Below, piece after piece: positions 30,525-40,270 of a DNA stretch of 64,000 nucleotides (its first letter is position 1; each line of letters begins with the position of its first letter). Source of the DNA: Pycnopodia helianthoides (Eukaryota; Echinodermata; Asteroidea; Forcipulatida; Asteriidae). The position numbers and the translations under genes are program-made. The notes under the pieces were generated by a model, which did no database searches, had not been told where the DNA came from, and saw only the letters and a program-made list of their open reading frames with translations. The stretch lies in the NCBI GenBank assembly GCA_032158295.1, contig CM063258.1, positions 3,616,001 to 3,680,000 on the forward strand, in the 5' to 3' direction.

Positions 30525-31689
30525 ATATCTGCTGTCATTTTATCCAAACATTGCTTAATGGAAACATACATGTGTGGCTTGTCCCTAATCATGTGGATCA
30601 TTATGCATTCAAGGAGGAAACCACTTAAAAAAAGGCAGACTCTTAATGGTTTATTTGATTTGATTTTTTTTTTATTGGTCCATTTGTCTCCACGCAAAGG
30701 AACTTAATTACTAATGGATGATAGCATTTACTCCCAATTCTTACCTTTTGATTTGATGGTTACAGCTTGTGTTTGACACCGTTGTGTATCTTTTTTTTAA
30801 AAGAAATAATTAATTGGTTGTGATGAAATGAATTGGGGAATTTTTTTTACTGGTTGGAGTTGAAATTTTGATGGACACCCTTTTGCTTGCAGTATTCGGG
30901 GGAAACGAAATATGATATGGATTCTTAAAATGTAGTTTTTGTTTTTTGACTACTGGAAGTCAAAAAATGGTGTGTCTGAGGTTGTTACAAAGGGTTATGC
31001 CAGTGAGGATGGTTGTGAGCACCACCACCCCCCTATTTAAGCTTTCCTCCCCACAGAACGCACACAAAATAACGTAATCTTATATTGTGCTAAAGTCCGC
31101 CTAAAAAGACACTTGAGCCATTTAACAAAAGAGACAAAATAAAAAAAGCGTAGGCCAAACACAAGATATTAAAAAAAAAACCATACAAATGCAAGAAACG
31201 TAATGCTCTGCCGAATGAAATAACGTCACCCCCCCGTAGGGGGAAAAAAATTTCTTTTCAAATCCCTACACAAATCTGACATTGACAGTTGAGAGATTTT
31301 CTCCTCTGTGTGTGTGAACAAAACAAAATAATAATACCCCATTATGTTGAACCTTGATGCAATAATTAGCCGTACAGGAGTCGCTGACATGCGGAGCGTG
31401 TCTCGAGGGGACGAGTTTGTTCTTCAAGTGTATGAGTCAGTTACATGTAGTCTTTAATTCGGGTATTGATCGACTGATATGAGGCATTTTTTACCACAGC
31501 GATGACGGGAGAAATTATCATATAGATGTACATGTGAATTCGATCTTGTTAAAAAAATGACTTATCACATTGTAATAACCTAAATATATATATTTTTTTT
31601 CAGGAACTGTAAGAGAGACCAAATAATATTCTTTATCCCAAATTTAACATCTATTAAATTGTTGTGGTACCCGATGCTAAAATATAGGA
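30525..31689. other. intronic DNA without recognised features
   Basis: AT-rich; several T-runs; no gene or named repeat seen. Confidence 0.35.
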
Positions 31690-31880
31690 TTCGAACTGCC
31701 TCTAGCTACCGGGCAATCTCGGTAAGACATATGCTCTAGAATGGATTTGGTCGTGGGTTTGAATCCCACCCAAGTAATATGCCTGTGGATTTTTATTATT
31801 GTCAAGTAATAAACCACAAGGGAAACTGACTGGGTAAATTTCAAATAGTATGGGGTTCAACCCCATACGATTTTTATTAT
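31690..31880 (+). repeat. tRNA-related SINE fragment
   Basis: Head with GGTAAGACATATGCTCTAG and a B-box-like GGGTTTGAATCCCACCC, followed by AATAAACCACAAGGGAAACT and GGGTAAATTTC. The second part recurs at 52618-52670 and reversed at 1526-1590. Confidence 0.5.
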
Positions 31881-32313
31881 TATTTTTTTCACAGAACTCT
31901 GGGGAAGTACTGAGTATACAGTGCTTTACACACATCTGTGAAAGGGTAAAAACCAAATAATATTCTTTATCCCCGATGCAAATTTGACATCTATTATATA
32001 ACAGGCATGTAACTTTTCCTCGGATCAGCTGATTTCCTCTTATTTTATTCTTTTTGGTGAAGTTACAGTTGCATGCCTGATATAAGAATAAAGACATTGG
32101 GAACCAGAGCTCTGTCCTTTGGCCGACTTATTTATTTTATGGTTGACTCTAGCCCCCTTTCACACAAGAAACAAATTCACAGGAAATTCCCTGGAAATGT
32201 TGGTTGGCCTGTTCACAGTTGAATTGCTAGCCCTGGCAAACTCCTGGGAAATAGTAGTTAACCCTGCTTGGGACTATAGGGTTAAGTGTGATAATCACAG
32301 GGTTAGCATACTG
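31881..32313. other. intronic DNA, possible decayed repeat
   Basis: CAAATAATATTCTTTATCCC near 31950 repeats a sequence near 31620. CCCTTTCACACAAGAAAC with TTAAGTGTGATAATCAC suggests an old inverted-repeat element, but boundaries are unclear. Confidence 0.35.
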
Positions 32314-33070
32314 GGGGTGACTGCTCTATGTTCTGATATCCCTATGTTCCGACATTCTTAAATGCCCCTCGTTGTTTAAACGCTAGGGTAAGGGTTAAGG
32401 TTTGGGGTAAGGGTTAGGGTTGAGGTTGGGGTTGGGGTTGAGGTTGGGGTTGGGGTTGGGGTTGGGGTTGGGGTTGGGGTTGGGGTTGGGGTTGGGGTTG
32501 GGGTTGGGGTTGGGACTGGAGCTGGGCTGGGGTTGGGGTTGGGGCTGGGGCTGGGGTTGGGGTTTGGTTAGTGTTGGGGTTGGGTTTGGGGTTTGGTTAG
32601 AGTTAGGGTTGGGATTGGGATTTTGGTTAGAGTTAGGGTTGGGGTTGGGGTTTGGTTAGAGTTAGGGTTGGGGTTGGGTTGGGGTTGGGGGTTGGGTTGG
32701 ATTGGGCTGGGCTGGGCTGGGCTGGGTTGGGTTGGGATTGGGGTTGGGTTGAGGTTGGGGCTGGGGCTGGGCTGGGGCTGGGGCTGGGGCTGGGGCTGGG
32801 GCTGGGGCTGGGGTTGGGGTTGGGATTGGGTGGGGGTTGGGGTTGGGCTGGGCTGGGGCTGGGCTGGGGCTGGGCTGGGGCTGGGGCTGAGGCTGGGGTT
32901 GGGTTGGGGTTGGGGTTGGGTTGGGGTTGGGGTTGGGGTTGGGGTTGGGGTTGGGTTGGGGTTGGGGTTGGGTTGGGATTTTGGTTAGAGTTAGGGTTGA
33001 GGTTGGGGTTGGGGTAGGGATTAGGATAAGGGTTTGGAATATACACTATTGGGGTCGGAACATAGGTGGG
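32314..33070 (+). mobile_element. foldback-like element copy 3 with expanded G-rich core
   Basis: The left end GGGGTGACTGCTCTATGTTC with two inverted 16-bp units is followed by CGCTAGGGTAAGGGTTAAGG, then about 620 bp of G-rich hexamer-like repeats. The right end is GGAATATACACTATTGGGG plus one direct unit, GTCGGAACATAGG. Segment order equals copies 1 and 2, but here the middle has been amplified. Confidence 0.85.
32385..33035 (+). repeat. telomere-like G-rich array
   Basis: Tandem GGGTTG, GGGGTT, GGGGCT and rarer GGGTTA units, one strand almost pure G/T with interspersed C. Predicted to favour G-quadruplexes. It gives Gly/Leu/Val-rich open frames on the plus strand and Pro/Asn-rich ones on the minus strand; none should be treated as genes. 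Confidence 0.9.
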
Positions 33071-33479
33071 TAACCATGAGTTTTCATTGAGTGTGAAATG
33101 AATATTGGGTGGTGGTGGGTTGAAACTCCTTAGTAGTTTCTGTGTTTTTTTTCCCCCTGGGAATTGGATCTGTAATGTGAAAAGGACTGTAGGGAATGCA
33201 TGGCCACTTCAGTTTGTGGGGCTAAAAGTTTCCCCTTGTTAAGCAATATTTAGCGGCGTCTTTCTGGACTATGGGGGAAATACACTCTGGCTTCTCCCAA
33301 GGATTTTTTTTAAACTGAGGGGGGAACTTCTGGACCCAAATTTGGGAAGATTGGTCGAAGGACGCTGAATTGAAACAATGTCTTTTGAATGTTTTCTACT
33401 TGGTATTTATCTTGGTTTTAAAAGCCCTGCTGTGCAATCTGAATCATTGTAAATGGGTTTTTTTTAATGATTTTTTGTG
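33071..33479. other. intronic DNA without recognised features
   Basis: Nothing supported. Confidence 0.3.
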
Positions 33480-33708
33480 AAAGGAACATTACAGAAAGTT
33501 GGTAAGAAAAAAACTTGTAAAATATACTTTTTGATCACATAAAATTTACATAAAACTTACACGGTCTAAATGATGATGATAGTAGAAAACATCCCTTGAA
33601 ATATTTCTGTCTCAAATGCCATATTTGATGAGAAATGAATAAACTAATTTTCCGATTGGAGTTTATCGCCCAGTGAGCGTTTTATTCATTTGTTGAATCT
33701 ATATGATT
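33480..33708 (+). mobile_element. TTAA MITE, family A, 3'-truncated
   Basis: Begins AAGGAACATTACAGAAAGTTGG and follows the family A body up to TTGAATCTATATGATTT, then stops. The right terminal repeat is missing and no TTAA is present at the left. Confidence 0.75.
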
Positions 33709-33837
33709 TTTAAAGTTTTAATAGAATTTTAAAAAGTTGTTTTGCGTATCGCCCAAAATTTTTGCGTATGGCCCAATACACTAGCTATGGGGAGAAACTC
33801 CTACACTTCAGACTGTCAAAGCAATACCTCATCAATA

Positions 33838-33960
33838 CTTGAGAAATTAGAATTAGCTGTTGCAAACTGCTTACCAACCAAAAGGACCTGTAGTATAGAT
33901 GCAAAAAATTAGTTAGTGGCCTGACTTTCCGACCCTAGCAGAGTCTTTCTCTCATCAATA
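33838..33960 (+). repeat. dispersed repeat related to the 46-kb foldback
   Basis: GAGAAATTAGAATTAGCTGT, GCTTACCAACCAAAAGGACC and GTTAGTGGCCTGAC match 46102-46215 almost exactly. The ribozyme-like GACGTTTCGACC is mutated to GACTTTCCGACC here. Confidence 0.65.
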
Positions 33961-34790
33961 CTTGTAAGACATTGTAATCAAATCCAGCGCTATGAAACTG
34001 GCCCTGGGAGGAATCTATTGGGCCCCCGAGACACACTGGTGCCAATTTATGGGCCTATAAAAAGAGAACACTTTAAACCAGCCCATGGTTATGTCTTCCC
34101 TTTATAAATGGTTTATTTATTAAAAATATCATAGCAGCATACCGCTGAATTGCGACAAAATCGACAATCATTAAAAACATTACAATAAAAAAAAAGACCA
34201 TTATGAAAAGCAAAAATGAAAATAGTGGGATAACCAAAGTGGCTAAGAATGTACCTACAATAAAATGAAAAAATAATTTAAAAAAATATAAATATATATA
34301 TTTAAAAAAATATGACTGAAAACTAAAATGAATAACCTGTGCATAAAGCATGGGGGAAGGTATAACACAAATCAAATGGGTATTCAAAAGGTACCATCTT
34401 TAAAAGAATAAAAAAAACAAAAAAACAAACAAGAAGCCTCACTTTCACTTTCATGGCTTCACATACTTGATATTTCAAGATGGCGGCACCGTAATCAAGT
34501 CAGTCCATCATGGCAGACTGTGTATATATTTCAGCGACTGATTCCGATCAATGAGATCAATGAACTGGGTGAACTGGCTTGTCTCTCTTGTCGGTTTACG
34601 AGGAATAATACGACGGCGAGGGTTCCTATATCTGTCCAGCTGCAACGCATCGGTTCGGTCGCCGGATACCCGGTGATGGGCCACCTGTCACGCTGAATGT
34701 ACCTGCAGCCCTAATTTCAGTATTGAGCGTTAGTCACGCTGATGGGATGTTAAAGTTATAGCTCCTCAAAAAACACAAGCATCTGATAAC
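33961..34790. other. intronic DNA without a supported gene
   Basis: A minus-strand open stretch of roughly 55 codons near 34690-34520 is rich in Arg and Asp, but has no recognised domain, start or splice signals. AT-rich elsewhere. Confidence 0.3.
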
Positions 34791-34834
34791 TCTCCTGACG
34801 ATGACTAGAGCAAGCTAGTCGAAACGTTGAGACC
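34791..34834 (+). other. hammerhead-ribozyme-like motif 2
   Basis: TCTC (34791-34794), CTGACGA (34795-34801), one extra T, stem GACTAG/CTAGTC with loop AGCAAG, GAAA (34821-34824), CGTT and GAGA (34829-34832). All conserved core bases of CUGANGA and GAA are present, stem I can form as TCTC/GAGA, and cleavage would fall after 34828. As in motif 1, a single base is inserted between the core and stem II. Confidence 0.5.
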
Positions 34835-35103
34835 AAAAAGAACTCACTCCGCGACAGTGCAGTTAATTACGAGAAGTCCCCCCCGATCCACAAAGCTAAA
34901 GTAGTAGTCCAGGCCGATTTCCTACCTCCCGCCCAGGTAGTAGTTAATAAGCAGGACAGTTCTTTTCAGGACTGAGAAGTCTCCCGAATTCCGAAAATCC
35001 ACTCCGCGGTAGTAGAACAAATAGCAAGACAAGTTCTCTAAAGAACAAAATCTACACAGCAACGTAGATATTTATACACATGGTGTTACCAGAAACCTAA
35101 TAT
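34791..35103 (+). repeat. 310-bp hammerhead-bearing repeat, copy 2
   Basis: Nearly identical to 16433-16742, including CTCACTCCGCG, TTCCTACCTCCCGCCCAGG, GGACAGTTCTTTTCAGGACT, CCACTCCGCGGTAGTAG and the TACACATGGTGTTACC end. The short TACACATGG end is also found in the other hammerhead-bearing family (705-843), consistent with a Penelope-like or retrozyme-like origin. Confidence 0.7.
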
Positions 35104-36433
35104 ATATAGCTAATAACTCCTTGGAACTGATTATTGGTTTTAAGTTTCACAGTACCAATAAGCGTTGGATGATCTAAATGTATTAAGTCACCAAATAAAA
35201 TTTGAAACTTCAATTTGTTTCTCAGTCAGCGTTCAAACCCGAAGGCGGGTCTTTGGGGGGGGAGGGGAAGTGATGGAGAGATGAATTTGGTGGGGGGGGG
35301 GAGGTGGGGAGTGGGTCTCTGTGGTCCCCCCCCCCCATAATTTTTTTTTAATAGACCATATGGAGTTTTACGATGGGCGAAATTATTTGTTTCGTCAATT
35401 ATTTTAGTTTAACGTAGTTTGTGACTATGAAAATTAAATATGTTGTTGGGAATGTAATACTTAGTGATAAAAAATATGAAAGTAAAATCAATTCAACAAT
35501 ATAACAAAGAAAACCCAAGAATTAAACTTGACCTCAGCTTCCGGTTACTCAAAAAATTTAGAATTTTGGGCTCACCTCCGATAACAAAACTTATGTAAAC
35601 GCTTGTTTTGGATGCGCGATGATAATTGCCAGATGCTGTAATTGCAACGCGAGGCCTTTTCATTGCAGTCTATGGTTGTTGAGGCGTCAGCGTCCTCTAT
35701 AAACTGCGCCAAGTGTTAATTTTACGCCGGTGTGACCTTTGCGAATCCGCGTAAGGTGTTTCTATAAAGTTAAGATCAAATAAGCATCCTTGTCCCAGAG
35801 TTTTAATTATTCTTAATAATAATTAATACATTATTTGTGCATTTATTATAAAAGCTAAAACTAATTTTATAAAAATTGTACTGAGTATTTTTGTTGTTCA
35901 GATTTTGTCATTAGATATAATTTTAAACACAGATACGGTTTTAGAAAGAAAACAAATTCTTCGTTTGACGTGTTTTCTCGTTCCGATACGCGCAAGACAT
36001 GCAGAGTCTATTAAATTTATGGGTTACTGACCCTCCCTCCCTGATCTCCAAATTGACTTGATCCACCCCCTGAAACCAATAATTATTATAGGCGAAAATA
36101 TGTACACTTAAAGAAAGATTTCCGCAAACCTGCTCTAATCTAGTCTAATGGATTCTTTTTTCCCCTCTACCCTTTCTCACATGCCACATTGCACAAATCA
36201 GAAAAAAATACCATATGACATTCTCTAATTTATGACAATACTAGAATTGGGTGCGTATAATTTCCCTGGAACGAGTCTCAGTTTACATGGCATCCAGACC
36301 TTAATTAATGTACCGGCTCCCGGTAATAAAAGGGCGCGCCATTATGCTAATAATTTCTGATGTCCATGACAATATTGATTTATGGATCTTTTTGTGTGTG
36401 TTTTTTTTTTTCTTTCTTTCTTCTTAACTCCAG
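35104..36433. other. intronic DNA with repeat fragment
   Basis: 35440-35580 is the reverse complement of the dispersed repeat at 27120-27250 (AAACTTGACCTCAGCTTCCG, GGTTACTC). G- and C-runs at 35255-35335. The last 25 bases are a pyrimidine-rich tract leading into the stomatin acceptor. Confidence 0.4.
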
Positions 36434-36512
36434 TAAGGACGTGCGTCTGCCAGTACAGCTTCAGAGAGCCATGGCAGCAGAGGCTGAAGCTGCTAGAGAA
36501 GCCAGGGCGAAG
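36434..36512 (+). CDS. STOM: stomatin, internal exon (KDVRLPVQLQRAMAAEAEA)
   Basis: Seventy-nine bases between acceptor TTAACTCCAG and donor GTCAGT. The first base completes an Ile codon begun in the exon at 11130; the next 26 codons encode KDVRLPVQLQRAMAAEAEA and AREARAK. This is the hallmark segment of stomatins at the end of the SPFH domain and start of the C-terminal helix used for oligomerisation. The donor is non-consensus at +3 to +4 (GTCAGT) but acceptable. The exon ends in phase 0 and joins VIAAEGE in the next exon. Confidence 0.93.
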
Positions 36513-38171
36513 GTCAGTTTGGGTCATAGGTCAACCCACAACGCCCCCACCCTCCTATTATTATTTGTGAAATTTTTAAACCAAGTTTAGTTTAAGGACG
36601 TGTCCGAATCACTTGACTTCGGCTATGGCTAATGGCTGTGGCTGCAACCACACCATTGAAGAATAGGCCTTTTCAGCAATCCAGCTAGATACCAAACTAG
36701 CCGTTTAATTCGAACACCATCTAAGATGGAGTCATTCGGAAACCCTGCTTCATTCATCCGTCGCATATCGGTTGAAAGTACAAACAATGCGGCAATTGTG
36801 CTGTGAAATTTTCCAGCAAATTTGACACCATTATTTGTAAGTCCCCAACTCGCAACTTGCCATACAGATTAACATATGGCTACAGCGTTTTTACCTCTAA
36901 TCTTTCGAAGAAGTGGGGAAGAAAAAGAAGAAGAAGAAAAAAAAACTCGGAATGCTTTAACGTGCCATTAAGATGCCTGTCAGGACGGAGCATCCTTGGA
37001 TAGTGACTAGGGAAGACTGGTAATGTGATATGAGATTGACACCACGCTGACACCTATCTAAATGCCTCTAAAGCGTCTTTGACTGGTGTTAGTTTCACAG
37101 GGTGCGCATTGATTTTTAGACTTGTCATAGTCTCTAAGGTGTAATCTCCTCGCTCGGTAGATTGTAGTACACCCCCCCCTGTTTTTTTTTCTAAATGCAG
37201 AGATTAATGTCTGAGTTTCAGCAGACAAGAAACGCAATCCTTTGTGGTTTGGGCGTAACCGTAATCCAAACCATATCAATCCAACGCATCGATAAATGAT
37301 GCTAGAACTTATGAAAATACCACATCAGTTGATTTTGTTGAACACTGAGACTGGTAAGTTGCAGGAGCTTGAACTGTATGGCTAGTTTATTTCTTTCAGT
37401 GGCAGTTAATACTGGTGATTATTGAAACAATGATGACAGCCATTCATGCATGTTGCGGAGTTCAGTACCTGTACAAAAATTGTCCTGGAAATGGTTTTGT
37501 CTGAAATTTTATTAGTTATAGTTCTCTTAACTAAAACAAAAATGTCTGTTATCTCGATGATCTTGTGGATAGCGAGAGAAAATTGTGTTTTATTGTAGGA
37601 CTGTAATGACAAGAATAAAACAGGAAACTTCTCCATGATTTTTTTTTTCGTTTTCGTAAAAATTGAAAGCCCTTATTTTTTGATGTATTTGTCTGGTTCG
37701 CTTAAAGATCTCTTTTCTGAAAACTTGTCAGTTTGACATGAAAAAATATTAACATGAAAAAGGATGCAGTACCAATGCTTTCAGACAGCATTGAGGTTTC
37801 GGTTTTGGGGATTCAGGTGAAATAAAATAATTTTGTCTTGGCATAAATCCGTACAAGAATAATATAAGAAGTACCTTGCTTGATGTGCCATCGAGGACTA
37901 TGCGTTTTTTTGAAGAAAAAAATTCCTCATTTGTGACAAATGACAAATAAGAAATATCTTGCTTGATGTGCCATCGAGGACTGCGTTTGTTTGAAAAAAA
38001 CATTCCTCATTCGGCAAATGATGCCAGGATTAAAGTCATCACGGATTGAAGTTTAGCCCCGAGTATTGTCAGTCTTATAGGTTTTTAAAGAACAAACTGA
38101 GAGACAAGAGTGCATGGCATCGTCTTTACAGTTTGTCTCGACTTTTGCATCTCGTTCTCTCTGCATGACAG
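36513..38171 (+). other. STOM: stomatin intron, 1.66 kb
   Basis: Runs from donor GTCAGT to acceptor CATGACAG. Contains AAGGACGTGTCCGAATCAC at 36594, a decayed relative of the short MITE at 45257. Also holds a roughly 95-bp tandem duplication at about 37866-38030, whose shared core is CTTGCTTGATGTGCCATCGA. Confidence 0.8.
37866..38030 (+). repeat. tandem duplication of about 95 bp
   Basis: CTTGCTTGATGTGCCATCGA, GGACT, GCGTTT, TTGAA and ATTCCTCATT appear twice in the same order, the second time with small deletions. Confidence 0.75.
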
Positions 38172-38341
38172 GTCATCGCGGCGGAGGGGGAGCGGAACGC
38201 CGCGAGAGCTCTGAAGGAGGCTGCTGACGTCATCGCGGAGTCACCCAGTGCTCTCCAGCTCCGCTACCTGCAGACACTCAACACCATCTCGGCCGAGAAG
38301 AACTCTACCATAATCTTCCCTCTGCCCATCGATTTGCTAAG
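38172..38341 (+). CDS. STOM: stomatin, penultimate exon (C-terminal helix)
   Basis: One hundred and seventy bases between CATGACAG and GTAAGC encode 56 codons plus two bases. The sequence starts [20 protein letters not shown], contains [20 protein letters not shown] and ends [13 protein letters not shown]. This matches the conserved C-terminal part of stomatins, which mediates coiled-coil oligomerisation and lies close to the membrane-associating C-terminus. The exon is markedly GC-richer than its flanks. It ends in phase 2, so the final few residues come from another exon. Confidence 0.94.
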
Positions 38342-38838
38342 GTAAGCGGCAACGGGTATAGACACAGAGGAATTCCCTAGATTACTTCCCCCCCCCCCTT
38401 TTTTTTTTTTTTTTTTCCCTCCTTATTTCTCTTCCTCTTGATGATGTCTCCTCGCTTTGTATTAGTTGGGATTTGCAACTTTGCCTCGGGGAAAACAATC
38501 CATTACCTTTTATCTTGTCAAATGTAAAGGTGTAAACACAGATGAATGACCCCTTGAACTTCCCCCTTGATTCAGGCCTAAATTAGCACATCATCACAAG
38601 AGTATTGACCCCCCCGAAACCCCAACCGAAAACAGTTGACAGTCGTTTCCCCCAAAAAACGAATTATTTGTTGAAGTTTTCACGAGCAAGTTTGACTGTT
38701 GTACTGTTGTTAAAAAACTGGAGAATTTGAATGAATTGGATTTTTTTCAGACATTAGTGATGTAGAATATCTTGGGGAAAAAAAGAGCAAGATCCTGTAA
38801 ATCGAGATCTGAAACACCTGCTCTGATACTTTACAAAG
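38342..38838 (+). other. non-coding DNA after the stomatin exon
   Basis: Starts with the donor GTAAGC and contains a C-run/T-run at 38390-38417. No exon was seen. Confidence 0.5.
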
Positions 38839-39075
38839 CCTGGTCATTGCCTCCATGCCCCTGGCCATTGACTCCATGCCCCTGGTCATTGCCTCCATGC
38901 CCCTGGTCATTGCCTCCATGCCCCTGGTCATTGCCTCCATGCCCCTGGCCATTGCCTCAATGCCCCCCTGGCCATTGCCTCCATGCCCCTAACCATTGCC
39001 TCCATGCCCCTGGTCATTGTTGCCATGCTCCTGGCCATTGCCTCGGTGCCCCCCTGGCCATTGCCTCGGTGCCCC
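38839..39075 (+). repeat. 21-bp minisatellite
   Basis: About eleven copies of CTGGTCATTGCCTCCATGCCC with CTGGCCATT variants and two longer CCCCCCTGG units. The repeat is a multiple of three and opens frames on both strands (for example Met-Thr-Arg-Gly-Met-Glu-Ala on minus), which are artefacts. Confidence 0.9.
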
Positions 39076-39149
39076 TTTGAATTATTAAGTAGAAACAGAT
39101 AAGGGTGCCCTTTTAGTAAGGAAACACTGCCTCTGCCTTACAAGAACAG

Positions 39150-39306
39150 AGTATCAAAGTAGAGCTGATAATAAGCAGAAATGAGCAGGAAACCAGTCAC
39201 AAAGTGACATTGTACTTTGGCTGGTGACCTTATTCTGGTAAGCATAATTTTGTTGTGCTCAGCCTCTTTTCGTGCTTAAGCAGCTCTATGAAATTTTGGC
39301 CCTAGG
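39150..39306 (+). mobile_element. fragment of the GGGCCCAATTTCAT MITE
   Basis: ACCAGTCACAAAGTGACATTG, CTGGTAAGCATAATTTTGTT, GTGCTCAGCC and CGTGCTTAAGCAGCTCTATG, AAATTTTGGCCC match the right half of the MITE copies at 53407 and 56381. Confidence 0.65.
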
Positions 39307-39508
39307 GTCTGAAACACTTTGTGCGCCAATGCATCGAAATATTGGTTTAGGCTGTGAGAATGTTGCATTCCTTTGGTAATGATATCCTTTGTATTTCTCC
39401 AAATCCAGTTCTATGGTAGCCAAGTGAGAACATTCGTAAGGAAAATAAGCAGGGTATAGTATTCATGTTATTTATTTGTTTCATAAACTCAGTATTGGTC
39501 GAGATAAA

Positions 39509-40094
39509 TACCGTAATTTTTTGGGCCACAAGCCGCGGCTTATGAATTGATTTTCAGGCCTTGAACGTGCTCCGCGGCTTATATTCCGGGCGGCTTATGC
39601 ACGGACACACAACCTTACGAATCGGGTTTGTGGGGTCCTGCTATCGTTCCTCTGTTGGGTCCAAGTTGAACAAAAACAAAACTTTGTGGGGTCTATGGTT
39701 CTTTTGTTTACATGACCCCACAAGGGCCCTTCCGTAAGCCCATGTAAAGTAAGCTTCGGCAAGTTTGACTTCAAACGGCAAAGAGCAAGTTCGGGTGGGC
39801 GACTAGAGTGACTAGGCTTACTAGAAGCCATAGAGCACAGGGAGATTGACTAGATCGACCATGCACTGGAGCATGGTCGAGCTAGTCAATTCGAGAGATG
39901 CGTCACACACTTTCACACTGTTTCTGGTTAGTCTAGTCACTCTAGTCGCCCACCCGAGCTTGCCCAAAGTTGTCTGAGCACCTCCTGATGATGCGGCTTA
40001 TATTCCGGATGGCTTATACACCTCTGGTACATTTTTCTGAGATTTTCTGGTGCTGGGGCATATATTCCGGTTTATTGTCCGAAAAAGTACGGTA
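39509..40094. mobile_element. TACCGTAA-ended DNA element, about 586 bp
   Basis: Left end TACCGTAATTTTTTGGGCCA, right end GTCCGAAAAAGTACGGTA. Just inside both ends lie CGGCTTATATTCCGG repeats (39570, 39993 and a variant near 40060). The centre is itself an inverted repeat: GGGTGGGCGACTAGAGTGAC (39795) against GTCACTCTAGTCGCCCACCC (39937), with smaller inverted pairs inside. No transposase is encoded. Confidence 0.7.
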
Positions 40095-40242
40095 CATGAC
40101 ATTCTGTTGTAAGCCTGTTAACCTTCGCAATATTTGTTTTTTTTTAAAGAAATATTGCTTTATTGTAAGGAATTGTATTAAATTTTTGTTCGAAATGATC
40201 TGTTTGACTTCCTGCCGAGTCCTTCAGTACCATTGATTTCAG
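40095..40242 (+). other. intervening DNA
   Basis: T-rich, ending in TTGATTTCAG, a possible splice acceptor. Confidence 0.3.
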
Positions 40243-40270
40243 AAACGGTTTTAATCGTTATCTTCTCTAA
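40243..40270 (+). CDS. STOM: possible stomatin terminal exon (very short)
   Basis: After ATTGATTTCAG the first base would complete AG-A (Arg), and the frame reads NGFNRYLL then TAA (40268-40270). An AATAAA polyadenylation signal lies just downstream (about 40292), followed by about 1 kb of AT-rich, repeat-free DNA that could be 3' UTR. The phase is right for the donor at 38342. Stomatin C-terminal tails after the PLPIDLL motif are short and variable. Nothing in the peptide itself proves the call. Confidence 0.25.

Larger units (their letters stand above)
11131..36433 (+). other. STOM: stomatin intron, about 25.3 kb, repeat-filled
   Basis: The segment runs from the donor GTAAGT at 11131 to the acceptor TTAACTCCAG ending at 36433 and separates two exons that are adjacent in the protein. 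It holds most of the MITEs, SINEs, minisatellites and foldback elements listed below. I found no credible coding exon of another gene inside it. Confidence 0.8.

Noticed and set aside
32420..33046. Gly/Leu/Val-rich plus-strand and Pro/Asn-rich minus-strand open frames
   Set aside because: Products of the G-rich hexamer array. All frames are open because the repeat lacks stop codons.
34520..34690. Minus-strand open stretch of about 55 codons beside the hammerhead repeat
   Set aside because: No start, splice signal or recognisable domain; length is within chance expectation.
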